23,541 bases of DNA from Heterotrichella gracilis (Eukaryota > Sar > Xanthophyceae > Tribonematales > Xanthonemataceae), in assembly GCA_032358255.1 (NCBI GenBank), contig JAULBX010029146.1:1-23541 (forward strand), in the 5' to 3' direction. The notes under the pieces are model-generated. The model worked only from the letters and a program-made list of their open reading frames with translations, ran no database searches and was not told the origin of the DNA. Position 1 is the stretch's first letter. Each line of letters begins with the position of its first letter. This document shows positions 1 through 9,323 of the stretch, in pieces. The position numbers and the translations under genes are program-made.

Positions 1-144
1 TGAGTTTGTCACTTATGCTTTGTTGCCCACACTTGCTAAGGAGAACGGAGATAGGGGTGTGCACCAACCTTGAAACCTTGAAGGTGAGCATGGCCTTGTT
101 TATATATACATGCTTTCAAATTCAACTGTCTATTTGTATTGCAG

Positions 145-1352
145 TTTGTGGGCAGCGGCGTCAAGGTGAGCATAGGGTTCCCCCCTGACACAGACACCCC
201 AGGGTTCCAGCAGGAGAACCTAACCAAGGTGGGTAAACTCTTTGAGGTTGCCTTCAGGGAGTGCACCCCGGAATATATCGCATCACACGTCGTTATGCAA
301 AATGTGAATGTAGCTAATTAGCCGCCCTAGACAGGCGCACACTGGCCTAAACAGCCCCAAAATATCCGAACCGGAACTGTTTGAGTCTCCAATCCCCACA
401 CCTAGCTAGACATTCACTAGATGAAGCAGCTATATTGCTATATCGCTATATCCCACTGCGGCTGGAATCTTGGGTATTGACACCATCACGCCCCTCCTGC
501 CTGCACAGCCCCAGGAGACTGAGCAAATAAACCCTAAACCCTGAACCTACACAGTGAGATGAATATTGCTGTACTAAATTGGCGCTGCTCCCTTGTACTG
601 CAGCCCAAGGAGACTGAGCAGATCTCTGGCAAGACATACACACCAGAGCAGGTGGGTGGGGGTGGGGAAGGTGGTCTGACAGCTGGTGCATTACAAATAC
701 ATGGTGGCTTAAAAAGCAGTGATGCGTAGTGTTTGGATGGACTAAGTTGTTTGCAAGGCAAGGCATGCTCATCACAGGCCGTGTCCGTCTCCAGCGGCAC
801 CCTATACCCTCAACTCTAGACCCTGCTGAGCACTGGGTACAATACCCCAGGGTTCCACAGCTGCGCCCTGCACCGGCCCAACCTTGCTTGCCCTACTTGT
901 CTAGAGTTCCTGTTGGCTCTACCAACCAGCAACTGGCTGTTAATCACCCTCTGGGTTTCACATCAAAACAGTGATGCACCTTTTCCCTCCAAACCCAGGT
1001 GGCGAGGGCGTGCATGCGTGGCATTAAGCGCGGCCCCTGCTTGCTCCCCTTGGAGTACTGTTATTGCCCTCCTATGTAACGTCCTACTCACCGCATCCCC
1101 CTCCACACGCAGGTGGCCAGGGCGTTCATGCGCGGCATCAAGCGCGGCGCCTACTTCCTCCCCTCCCCAGACTTTGACATCACCATGCTGACCATGCTCA
1201 CCGCGGGGGTCACGCCCAGGCCAATCAGTGCGGTCCTTGAGTTCCTGATCATGCCCATTTTGGTCATTGTGGCCATCGTCACGCGCATGCAGTTTGACGG
1301 GTATGTGCGGAAAGCGAGGCCCACCAGGCCATTCAATCTGGATGGCAAGTAG
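145..1352 (+). CDS. 3-ketodihydrosphingosine reductase, C-terminal part (gene begins before the window)
   Basis: This short-chain dehydrogenase reduces 3-ketodihydrosphingosine to dihydrosphingosine in sphingolipid synthesis, normally at the ER membrane (TSC10/KDSR family). Three exons are visible: 145-228, 604-651 and 1113-1352, all joined in phase 0 with GT...AG introns, giving the last 123 residues. The first carries the family hallmark PPDTDTPGF after a strand-like VKVSIGF; the second has PKETEQISGKTYTPEQ; the last starts VARAFMRGIKRG and includes a hydrophobic stretch (LEFLIMPILVIVAIV) that fits the C-terminal membrane segment of this family, then a basic tail and a TAG stop at 1350-1352. 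Bases 1-144 look like intron. Upstream exons, including the Rossmann motif and catalytic Tyr/Lys, are outside the window. Both visible introns contain decayed copies of the exon that follows, and two more copies of the terminal exon follow the stop. The family assignment is fairly sure; enzyme activity is inferred. Confidence 0.85.
501..526 (+). repeat. Ghost copy of the 604-651 exon edge
   Basis: This intronic stretch repeats the acceptor and first codons of the reductase exon at 604 (CAG, then CCC-AGGAGACTGAGCA). It has lost one base relative to the exon and runs into a TAA and a telomere-like CCCTAAACCC motif at 527-541. It cannot encode the same peptide. Confidence 0.65.
999..1053 (+). 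repeat. Ghost copy of the start of exon 1113-1352
   Basis: After an intact CCCAG acceptor the sequence repeats the first 50 or so bases of the terminal reductase exon with about eight substitutions and no indel. It reads VARACMRGIKRGPCLLP against VARAFMRGIKRGAYFLP. The copy lies 114 bases upstream of the real exon, inside the intron. Confidence 0.85.
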
Positions 1353-1420
1353 GTGGTGAGAGAAATTGATTCTGGTGATGGTGGATAGGGTTCAGCAACG
1401 GAAAGGCCGACCATTTTCCC

Positions 1421-1560
1421 GTGCCAATCAGTGCACTCCTTGATTTTCTGATCATGCCCATCCTGGTCATTGTGGCCATCGTCACACAACGCGCATGCCG
1501 TTTGATGGCTATGTGCGCAAAGCGAGGCCCGCCAGGCCGTTCAACCTGGATGGGAAGTAA
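1421..1560 (+). repeat. Second, decayed copy of the reductase terminal exon
   Basis: This tandem copy begins about 200 bases after the matching part of the real exon (CCAATCAGTG at 1221 and 1424). It retains the hydrophobic-segment codons and the stop (GGGAAGTAA), but a 5-base insertion in the middle shifts the frame. It probably lies in the 3' UTR or intergenic spacer. Confidence 0.85.
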
Positions 1561-1654
1561 GTAATGAGGGCATCAGATGTTTCGATGAAGGAATCTGGCG
1601 ACGGTGATTACGCATCGTGTGGTGGGGTAGGGTGCTGCAATGGGAAGGGTCGTT

Positions 1655-1788
1655 TTCCTGTGCCAATAAGTGCATTTTCCTTGATTTTCTGACCATGCCC
1701 CATCCTGGGCATTGTCACGCGCATGCAGTTTGATGGGTATGTGCGGAAAGCAAGGCCCACCAGGCCATTCAATGTGGATGGGAAGTAA
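1655..1788 (+). repeat. Third, decayed copy of the reductase terminal exon
   Basis: Offset about 239 bases from the second copy. It has lost about eight bases in the hydrophobic-segment codons, shifting the frame, yet keeps the final codons for VRKARPTRPFN and a TAA at 1786-1788. The spacer between copies is also related, so the repeating unit includes sequence downstream of the stop. Confidence 0.85.
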
Positions 1789-1846
1789 TGGCGGTTGAGT
1801 ATTTGCCCAGGCTAGATGATGGTCACCGACTTTATTAAAATTTAAT

Positions 1847-1880
1847 ATGGTATAATATACCATGTGGTATATTATACCAT
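1847..1880 (+). repeat. Perfect AT-rich inverted repeat
   Basis: Two perfectly complementary 16-base arms (1847-1862 and 1865-1880) are separated by TG. They would form a stable hairpin. It lies past the reductase exon copies, in sequence with no coding potential that I recognise. No flanking target duplication or transposase was seen. Confidence 0.8.
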
Positions 1881-2273
1881 CCAGATATATAGCGCTGTGG
1901 GAGGACTGGTGGCGTTGGGGGTGTGCAAGTGATTGACAGTGTGCATGCAGCAGCAGTCGAATAGGTAGACTCTTTTGTCACTGTTTGAGTTTCAAGTCCA
2001 ATTTACTTTCGTTTTCTACAACTGTTTGTTGTTACCAAGACTTTTTCTAACCCGCCATTCAATCGTGCATGGGACGGGATAGTTCAAGACACCTTTTTCT
2101 CCCATATCTGTTGTTCAAGCGTGGCATGCATCAATATGCATTGCACACGCAGCAGCTATAAAGCAAGGACATAACATTGGATCATCGATAGTCTAGATAG
2201 GAATATAATATTATATATTACCCTTTTGCTGAGGGCTCGCAGCAAAATTCTGGAACGCAACAGGTAAAACTTG

Positions 2274-2278
2274 TGTAA
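2274..2278 (+). terminator. Candidate TGTAA poly(A) signal for the reductase gene
   Basis: TGTAA is the usual chlorophyte polyadenylation signal. This is the first clear plus-strand copy I see after the stop at 1352, which would make a 3' UTR of about 0.9 kb including the exon copies. Confidence 0.4.
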
Positions 2279-2655
2279 TCAGCCTCAATTAATCGCATGT
2301 GTCATACTACGCTTAGCCTATATCCTAGTTGACGCAAAGTCCTTGTTTGCAAAGTATATGAAGATTGCAGTGCTATGCAAATCGTTTCTGTGGTAAACTC
2401 AATATATGCAATCAATCAATGCAATTGACGCAAAATATGCGGCTTGGATGGCAAAATGGCAACAACACCTGGTGGTGGTCCACTAACTTGGCCGCTGCAA
2501 TCTGTTGCTAACAATCCGCCTATGGAAGCAGACTTTCATCAATGATCATCCCAGATGTGACAACACACGTGTTCAACACCGGAGCAATTACTGCCCAGGG
2601 CCTGCGGTGGTCCCCTGCTATGCCCCTTCTGCAGCCCACCAGCTGTGCATGTAAA

Positions 2656-2660
2656 TTACA
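2656..2660 (-). terminator. Candidate TGTAA poly(A) signal for the dehydrogenase gene
   Basis: TTACA on the plus strand is TGTAA on the minus strand. It lies about 165 bases after the stop codon at 2823-2825, a plausible distance for the GPDH transcript. Confidence 0.5.
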
Positions 2661-2753
2661 CTTCCCCCCAATGAACCCTCGCCACCGAATCTCATCACCA
2701 GCCTATCTTGACCACACACAATCTTGGACGCGCCCCTTCCTTGCGTGGCGGAC

Positions 2754-2822
2754 AAAACCCTGCCGTAGGGTCACAAGCCCCAGGGTTTTGCTAGCAGCCT
2801 GCAAGGTGGCCAAAACCCTGCC
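2754..2822 (-). repeat. Decayed copies of the end of the GPDH gene
   Basis: The phrase around the GPDH stop (CAAAACCCTGCCCTAGG, then TTTTTGCCAGCA on the plus strand) is echoed at 2754-2774 and 2788-2812, just past the stop in transcription order. This is the same arrangement as the repeated terminal exon of the reductase gene. Confidence 0.5.
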
Positions 2823-5800
2823 CTAGGTTTTTGCCAGCACCGCCTGCAGCGGGTCGTCTGTGCTCCCATTGCTTGCCGCCACATCCATGGAGCCCAGGGG
2901 TAGCTGCGCAGCGCTGGCGTAGTTGGTGATTGAACTTGGTCCCAGCTTGCCGTTGATGATCCTGTGGATGGCAGTCAGCAATGGTAAGTAGTTGCAATTT
3001 GTAATTGTGAAGTATTCATTGTAGTTTATTAGTATTGTTATGGCCTCGTTAAATGATATATTCTTGTATACATCGTCCATTCCAGTCTCATTGTGTGCAT
3101 GTGGAAGCCAGGCTGCTCATAATCTGTTCGTTGCTATTGCAAAAACGTTTAGACATGGCGGTTTCAAACTTTTTCTGCAATACTTTTTAGACTAAATGCT
3201 CTTGCAATATAAAATCCCCTCTTTTATCCTAATTACTTCCTGGCCCTCACCTGTTTATGGTTGTGAAGAGTGGGTACTGCTGCTCCCACCCCCTCAGCCG
3301 CAGGATCTCTGACACCTCGTTGGAGGTCAGCACCCCTTGCAGCTTCTGACCCTTGAGCAGGTCGGCCTGTGGTGAGCAGGGGAGGTAAGGAGATTGTGGT
3401 GGGGAAGGAGCGGGTCAGTAGGGCGCAGTGCACACTAGCCCTCCTTTAAAAAAATCCTAGTGGGTACATCTGAGGCACGAATTGGTGGAGACTTGGTGTG
3501 TATAAAAGAGAGAAACACTGGAAACACCGGAGTCCCTCATGTGTGGGTGCCCTACACGCCTTGCGTGGCACCTCGATAGCCACCACCGCACTGAATGGTT
3601 TTCCCAATCGTTTCCCTCCAATCCCAGCCGTCCCTCAAATCCCTACACCCCCACCCTACCTCCAGATCCTCAAAGGTGCGGGGATTGCCCGCATGCATGC
3701 ATCTGGCCCACTCCGCCGCCACCATCCTATTCCGCCCCCCAAAGCAGGTGGCAATCAGGTCGGCCACACCGCATGACTCGAAGAAGGTTTCGTCTCGCAC
3801 GCTGGGGTACAGCGCACGCGCCAGGTAGCGCATCTCATTCAGACCCGCACGCATCAGGGCGGCCTGCGGGGTGGAGGGTTGTTTTGTCGGTGTGATTTGT
3901 GTGGGTGGGGGTGTGTGAAGGAGGCATTTTGAGGAGAGTATATTGTGGTGGGTGGGTTTCTGAGGGGTGGGGATTGGGTGGGCCGGATGTCCATCAGAGG
4001 TTCTGCCTTGCACGCTGTGATACAGCCCAAGTGCTGGGTAGCCCATCTCGTTCAAACCCGCACGCATGAGGGCGGGCTGCAGGGGAATGGGTGGCTGGTG
4101 AAAAGTTGTGTGAAATATCAGGGTATTGCGCGGGTGGGGAGGGTGTGCATCCTATGAAGGCAGTCTGCAGGGCGGTGGTGGGTTGAGCGGAATGGTGTGG
4201 TGTAGTGTCCTTTTCCCCAAATTGGTGGGTTCGTGGATTGTGGTTGGGTAGGCTGCGGATCGTCTAGAATGGTCTAGAATGGTCTGTGGGTGTGACATGC
4301 TGTGTGTGTGGGGGGGTGGGTTTGGGATGGCGGGTGTGCTTCTGCAAAATTTCCCCACCTCGGTATTATGCCCCTTGCCCTCCACAACCCCTCTGCAATG
4401 TCCCCTCCCTCACCTTGGTGTTAGGCCCCATGCCCAGCCCCTCGGCAATGCCCACCCCCACCGCCACAATGTTTTTCAGCGTGCCGCACATCTCGCACCC
4501 CACCACATCAGGGGAGAGCGTTACGTAGAAGAAGTCGGTCTGGAACAGGCGCTTGAGGACGTTGCCGTTGTCCAGTATGGTGTAGCCAATGGTGGCCTCA
4601 GACAGCTCCTCCTTGCCTATGTCCTGTGGGAGGGCAGGGGACCATATACCCTAAATAACCCCACAGAAACCCTAAACAGGCACTTGAGAACGTTGCTGTT
4701 GTCAAAAATGGTGTACTACATGGTGGATTGGGAGAGCTCCTCCTTGCCTATGTCATGCAGGCAGACGGAGGAACAAGGACCCTGAACAAACCTATTGTAT
4801 GCTGCTTTTGCACATCCAGTTCGCCCATGAACCTAAGACTGCAGTTCTTTCAGCTTCATTTAGTGATGTTGCCGGGAATCGCTCTCCCTGCAATGGCAAA
4901 CGAGGCCACCAAGTAGACAGCAACGATCAGATGCGATGCAAACAATAGGACTCATGCAGATGTGGTGCCCCCACACATTGCAGGATGCGTACACCATTAT
5001 GTCCCCCCCCCCTCCCTACTGGCAGCCCGCCGCCCCCCCCCTTCCCTTTCCATCCCCACTCACATTTGCAATGTTGGCCCCCATGAGCACGCTGCAGTCT
5101 ATGTTGAGCATCTTGCGCACCATTTCGCTAATCAGCTGGGGGCCCTCGGGCCGCACGCGCATGCCCTGCACATGGTAAGGGTTTAGGGCTCATGGAAGCT
5201 AGGGTTTAGGGTATTGCTGTGCACTATTTTGCTGATTAGCTGGGGCCCTCGGGGCGCACACGCATGCCCTGCAATTGGTAAGGGTTTGGGGCTCATGAAA
5301 CCTAGGGTTTAGGGTATTGCTGTGCACCCTTTTGCTGATCAGCTGGGGGCCCGCCGCGCTGCATGCGCATGCCCTCCCAGTGGCAATGCCTTAGGATAAG
5401 GGTATAATTTTGCTGCATTTTGCCACCATCTTGCCGATCAGCTGATGACAATGAAAGCATACAAGACTATGTCAACACGCCTGGTATGGAGCATATATAG
5501 ATACACATTCCCCCTACGACGGGACGGGTGGCGCGTGCTTGTGCAAGGCTGATTGCTGATCTGGCTTTGTTGCCGGTACGCGTGTAATATAATATATATT
5601 TCCCCTACACCCCCCCGCCCCCACCTTGATGAGGCTGATTGCGAAGGCCTCTGGGTTGATCTTGCCCCTCAGCTGCTTGCAGATGCCGTGCACAAACTGG
5701 TGGGGGGCGCAGAACACGATGATGTCGGCGTCCTTCACGGTCTCCTGCGGGGCATGGGCACGGGCATGTGACACATGGCCGGGTGGCTGTGTAGCCGGAC

Positions 5801-8800
5801 AGCGGCGGGCACTTCACCATTATTTTGCCATTCTTGTTGTGCTGCACATGTATCCATGTTACGGCATTGCAAATGTGCATGTGTATGGGTTCACGTAGGG
5901 TGACGTCCTTCACGGTCTCCTGCGGGGCATGGGCACGGGCATGTGACACAGGAGCGGGTGGCTATGTAGCCGGAGTCTAGTATGCATTGTATCATTTTAT
6001 CTGCTGATTCTGGATGCCATGGATCCATGTGTGCACGCGAATGAGTTCCATGTGCTTGTGCGTGTGCGCGCGAGTGAAGGTTCAAACAGGGAGGAGCACA
6101 GCCGCACGCATGCTAGTGGGATTATACTTGCATAGGGTTCCATCCAGGGTGTAAAAATGATTTTCCCCTAGGATTTCTGTGTGCGCACCTCCAGGCTAGG
6201 GCAGGCCACCAGGTTGGGGCCCAGGTCAAACCCTGGGAAGTACTTAGGGTTTGTGCCGGTGCGGTTGATGACCTCCGTCAGCGGCTCCCCCTCCCACTCC
6301 TCCTCGTACACCCACATCTTCACCTCATCCACAAAGTCGTCGCGGGGATCCCGGGAGTCGGTGTTGAGGCAAACGATTTTGGCGGCGGCGCACGCCCAGG
6401 CGCCTGCAAAAGCAGGGATTGGAGGGGTTTGCAGGGTTTAGGGTTTTTTATAACCCCTCAAACTCTGGCCTGCTGCAGGCGCAATCACAATGCCAGGCCG
6501 GTTTTGTATATCTTCGTCTCATAAATTTGAACCTGTAATTTGGTAACCGTCCAATTACCGACGTGGGGATCCGGGGAGTTTGTGGTGAGGCAAACAATTT
6601 TAACCCTAAACCCTACACCATCCACCCACCTGATCCCACAAACGCCACCCGGTAGCGGACCATCTGCTCAATGAGCACGCCATAGTCCGTCACAAACCAG
6701 TCCGCCTCATGCGCCACCAGCGGCCGCTCCACCACTCCCCCAAACCCAATGAACAGGTCAGCGCCTCCGGTGATCTGCACCGCCTCAAGATCGGTGATGC
6801 CGTCCCCAATCATGACGATGGTCTCGTATGGGAATTTGTTGCGCAGCCGCTGGATGGCCTGGGGCTTGCCGCCCTGGGGTGGTGGGGAAGGGTTGAGGGT
6901 TTGAGCTGTAGGGTTTGGGTGTAGGGTTTGGGAGGGGTCGAGGGAACTTGTGGCGCAGCTGCTGGATGGCCTGGGGCTTGCCGCCCTTGGGTGCAGATTT
7001 GGGGTGTCGCATTTCAGAGGGCCGAGGGTGCGTTGCGATTGATAACAAATTGCCCATACAAGATAACTGCGGTGCTTGCAGGAAAGCTCCGTGCATGCTG
7101 TCAGCTTTGTACTAGGGATTAGGCCCCACCTGGTGAGCTGTTGGTTCCCTGTCATCAAATCCAACCAGCTTGGTGGGCAGGCCGGTGTCATCATCAACCT
7201 GGGTGGGGAGGAATTGGGTGAGGATTATATTTGATACACATTCGGGGATTGCTGATTGCAGCAGTCTACACTGCAATCCCGGTTGGAAACTTCCCAACAT
7301 GATGACAACAAACCCCCCACCTGCCAGTTCATCCTGTTGGCATACAGGTTTGCCAGGGGCACTCCCAGGGACTTGGCGATGGGGATGCACAACTCCCTGC
7401 ACAAGGGTTTTGGAATGGCGTTGGTACAAGGGTGAGATACAAAAGTGGGGACAGATAGATAGAATAGTGGGGACAGATGACCACCCCCAGCGCACCTGAA
7501 GCCTCCCGAAATGAGGTACACCGCTATCCCTCGGGACTGCAGCGACTGGATCAGCTTCTGGATGCCCTGCGTGCCACGCATTCGACTCTGTAAGTACCCC
7601 CCCCTGAGCCCAGTCCCGTATGCATGGCTAGTTTTGCCATGTATATGCATTATGTACCCTGCCATATATATGATTTATGTACCCAGCCATGTATATGCGC
7701 CAATGTACCCTGCCATGCAATATGCGCCATGCCCTCTGCCCACTCGCAAGCTCCAAAAAGTGCATCCGCACTGCATATTGTCGTGACAGCGAGACATGGG
7801 TGCGTGTGCGCATGCAGCGGCTGGGCTTGTCATGCCGAAAATGCCCTGGAGAAGAATTTACAGGCTGTGCACAAGGGCACCATGGTTGCAGCCTTGGTTT
7901 GTTTAGGGTTTAGGGTTTTGCTCACTGGCACCAGCCGTGACTCGGGTGGGTTGTCCCTCAGGAATCCCTGTATGTCCTGGGGGGTGCAATTGATGAGCTT
8001 GAGGCGCTCTTGTAGGGCGGCCTCCAGGGTAAGAGTGCCGTTCATGGCCTGCGGGGGGTGGGGGAAACCCTTCAGTAGGGCCGTCCAACAACCCTAGCAA
8101 GACCCTACCATCATGAAAGCGGCCATAGGCTATGGCATAGGTGCAAGAATCTTTGCATTGCAAAGGTTGTATGCAAGGTGGCTTGGAGTTGGGTGTCTGA
8201 CGAGTGCTGTACCTTGTTTGTGATCTCAGCCACTCTGTCGCCCACCCCCATATACTCAGCCAAGATGTCCAGGCCATCGTTCACTGTCACAGTGCCTGCA
8301 AGGCAAGGAAGCAGAGGTGTGACCTGAACGGAGCATAGGGAGCTGTGCAGCACGTGGGTCCAGGGGCAGGGGAGCTCCTCTGGGCCGGAGGGCTGGCCTG
8401 CTACGAGTAGAAGGAAAACGACACCATATGGACTTTGGTTGATCAGCTACAGGTCAAGACAGGTGACTGGATCGGAGCCACAGACGTGGTTAAACTTTTG
8501 GGTGAGGTGCTTACAGTCTATGTCGAAGCACACTGCCTGTGCCTTCCTCCACAGCGACAGCACCTGGGGTGTGGGGGTGGTGTTCACCCTTACACCTGAT
8601 CCGTCGCCAGGCGACTCCACGGTGTCGCGGAGGGCCATGCGGACGACATGTTTCGTTCCCCTGGTGTATCTGGGCTGTCTGGCTGCATCTCTGCCCTTGA
8701 GAGTCGTTGGGCGTGCAGGAAAGGAGCTGGAAATGAAATGGCGGGATCTGGATCTGGGTCTCTGAGTTGCTGGGAACCCAACAACTCCGGGCACCCGATG

Positions 8801-8818
8801 CTGCAAGGTGCGCAACAT
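2823..8818 (-). CDS. Bidomain HAD phosphatase / NAD-dependent glycerol-3-phosphate dehydrogenase, probably plastidic
   Basis: Exons in transcription order: 8818-8515, 8295-8213, 8048-7926, 7587-7496, 7396-7321, 7198-7130, 6873-6630, 6403-6189, 5744-5625, 5165-5064, 4623-4414, 3863-3660, 3366-3251, 2961-2823. They sum to 2097 bases (698 aa plus TAG). Residues 1 to about 80 are basic and Ser/Thr/Arg-rich, as in a transit peptide. Residues about 85-325 form a SerB-like HAD domain with motif I DIDCT (99-103), Ser197 in LISGGFR, Lys252 in GGKPQ, and [11 protein letters not shown] (GDG 272-274, D277). Residues 325-698 form GPDH: VAFVGSGAW, Lys442 in SLIKG, Lys526 in TLKNIVAVG, then [13 protein letters not shown] with D581, T585 and R590. 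In Chlamydomonas and Dunaliella such fusions turn dihydroxyacetone phosphate into glycerol through glycerol-3-phosphate, feeding osmotic glycerol and lipid synthesis. Both domains look intact. The ATG at 8818 is the least certain point. Ghost copies of seven exon edges lie in its introns. Confidence 0.93.
3998..4085 (-). repeat. Ghost copy of the start of GPDH exon 12
   Basis: On the minus strand this reads [20 protein letters not shown], matching the true exon start [20 protein letters not shown] at 3863. It lies upstream of the real exon in the same intron, in the same frame as the exon. A short third echo of the acceptor lies near 4152-4185. Confidence 0.85.
4354..4400 (-). repeat. Ghost copy of the 3' edge of GPDH exon 11
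   Basis: The plus-strand stretch ACCTCGGTATTATGCCCC and what follows mirrors the donor edge of exon 11 at 4410-4455 (ACCTTGGTGTTAGGCCCC), offset about 56 bases. Here the copied edge is a donor, and the ghost lies on the downstream, intronic side. Confidence 0.6.
4676..4760 (-). repeat. Ghost copy of the 5' half of GPDH exon 11
   Basis: The stretch is offset about 131 bases from the matching part of the true exon (4545-4630) and shares long blocks such as AGCTCCTCCTTGCCTATGTC. A CCCTAAAC motif stands immediately at the junction (4670-4677) between the real copy and the ghost. Confidence 0.8.
5117..5445 (-). repeat. About 103-base tandem repeat, four decaying copies, including the start of GPDH exon 10
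   Basis: Units begin near 5117, 5221, 5324 and about 5420. Each starts with a form of CATTTCGCTAATCAGCTGGG. The first contains the true exon edge (exon starts at 5165 on the minus strand); the others lie in the upstream intron. Units 1 and 2 both carry GGGTTTAGGG and AGGGTTTAGGGTATTGCTG after the exon-derived part. Similarity drops with distance from the exon. Confidence 0.85.
5904..5973 (-). repeat. Ghost copy of the acceptor edge of GPDH exon 9
   Basis: It repeats 5729-5798 (offset 175 bases) almost exactly, including 16 bases of exon and about 55 bases of intron with the acceptor (CCGCAG on the minus strand). The functional exon starts at 5744. Confidence 0.85.
6562..6601 (-). repeat. Ghost copy of part of GPDH exon 8
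   Basis: The stretch CGTGGGGATCCGGGGAGT and the following GTGAGGCAAACAATTTT match 6341-6380 inside exon 8 with a few substitutions. It ends abruptly at a TAACCCTAAACCCTA motif at 6601-6615. Confidence 0.8.
6942..6992 (-). repeat. Ghost copy of the start of GPDH exon 7
   Basis: On the minus strand it reads [15 protein letters not shown] against the true [15 protein letters not shown]. It lies about 111 bases upstream of the true exon and is separated from it by degenerate TAGGGTTTGGG units (6890-6935). Confidence 0.9.
7654..7736. repeat. Short tandem repeat in GPDH intron 3
   Basis: About three imperfect units of about 25-26 bases, each with GTACCC(T/A)GCCAT followed by TATATG-like sequence (starts near 7654, 7679 and 7705). 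A partial unit may precede them. It is intronic and no coding role is evident. Confidence 0.6.
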
Positions 8819-9323
8819 CGAAGCGATATTTTGGTCAATGCGGATGGCAACTTGCTGGCTGCTGTAGCTGAAAGGGGTTTACCGGGCTGACATATTTAAG
8901 GCGACGTGTTTCCCGCGATCGCTCGACTACTTTCTAACTTTGCCTAGGGCTTTCTGGGTTTGCAGAGACAGTGGGCTGTGAAAAAAGAGGGAGAATATAT
9001 CTCCGATGGTGGTCTGGTATGATTGGGAGCCTGCAAACGCACGAAAACAAAAGCACACGGATTTATATGCATGCATTACCAGGGGTGAATCAGCACATGT
9101 AAGCGAGGAGGTAATGGCATTAAAAAATAAAATGAAGTATTGCGCCAGGAATATGCAAACGCCTCGTATAAACGTGCTGGATGCCCTGCCAACTGTGTCT
9201 CAATCTGCTTTGGAACGTTCTCCAACCACCTGCCGCTCGCCCTTTCCAACCTGCCGTCGCTGCTGGGTGCGCAGCCCGACCCCTGGTCGCCCTGGGCGCG
9301 AGGTTACCCCCAACCTTGGCACC
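8819..9323. promoter_or_regulatory. Shared upstream region of the divergent GPDH and small membrane-protein genes
   Basis: About 500 bases separate the two start codons. I see no convincing TATA box or paired element; CATATTTAAG at 8891-8900 is the best AT-rich candidate. Promoter function is inferred only from the divergent arrangement. Confidence 0.45.

Larger units (their letters stand above)
1789..2655. other. Spacer between convergent genes
   Basis: Apart from the inverted repeat at 1847-1880 this AT-richer stretch holds no gene I can support. It separates the reductase gene (plus) from the dehydrogenase gene (minus), so it should hold the ends of both transcripts. Confidence 0.6.

Noticed and set aside
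6..144. A reductase exon before position 145
   Set aside because: The open frame there does not resemble the reductase family, and the sequence before the CAG acceptor at 142-144 looks like intron tail.
5117..5445. CRISPR array
   Set aside because: The repeats decay progressively, have no unique spacers between constant repeats, and one copy contains a real exon edge of a eukaryotic gene.
9006..9323. N-terminal extension of the small membrane protein from an upstream in-frame ATG
   Set aside because: The added 106 residues have no conserved or targeting-like pattern and include many Cys/Pro/Arg codons typical of spacer. ATG 9324 has a better context and gives a family-sized protein.
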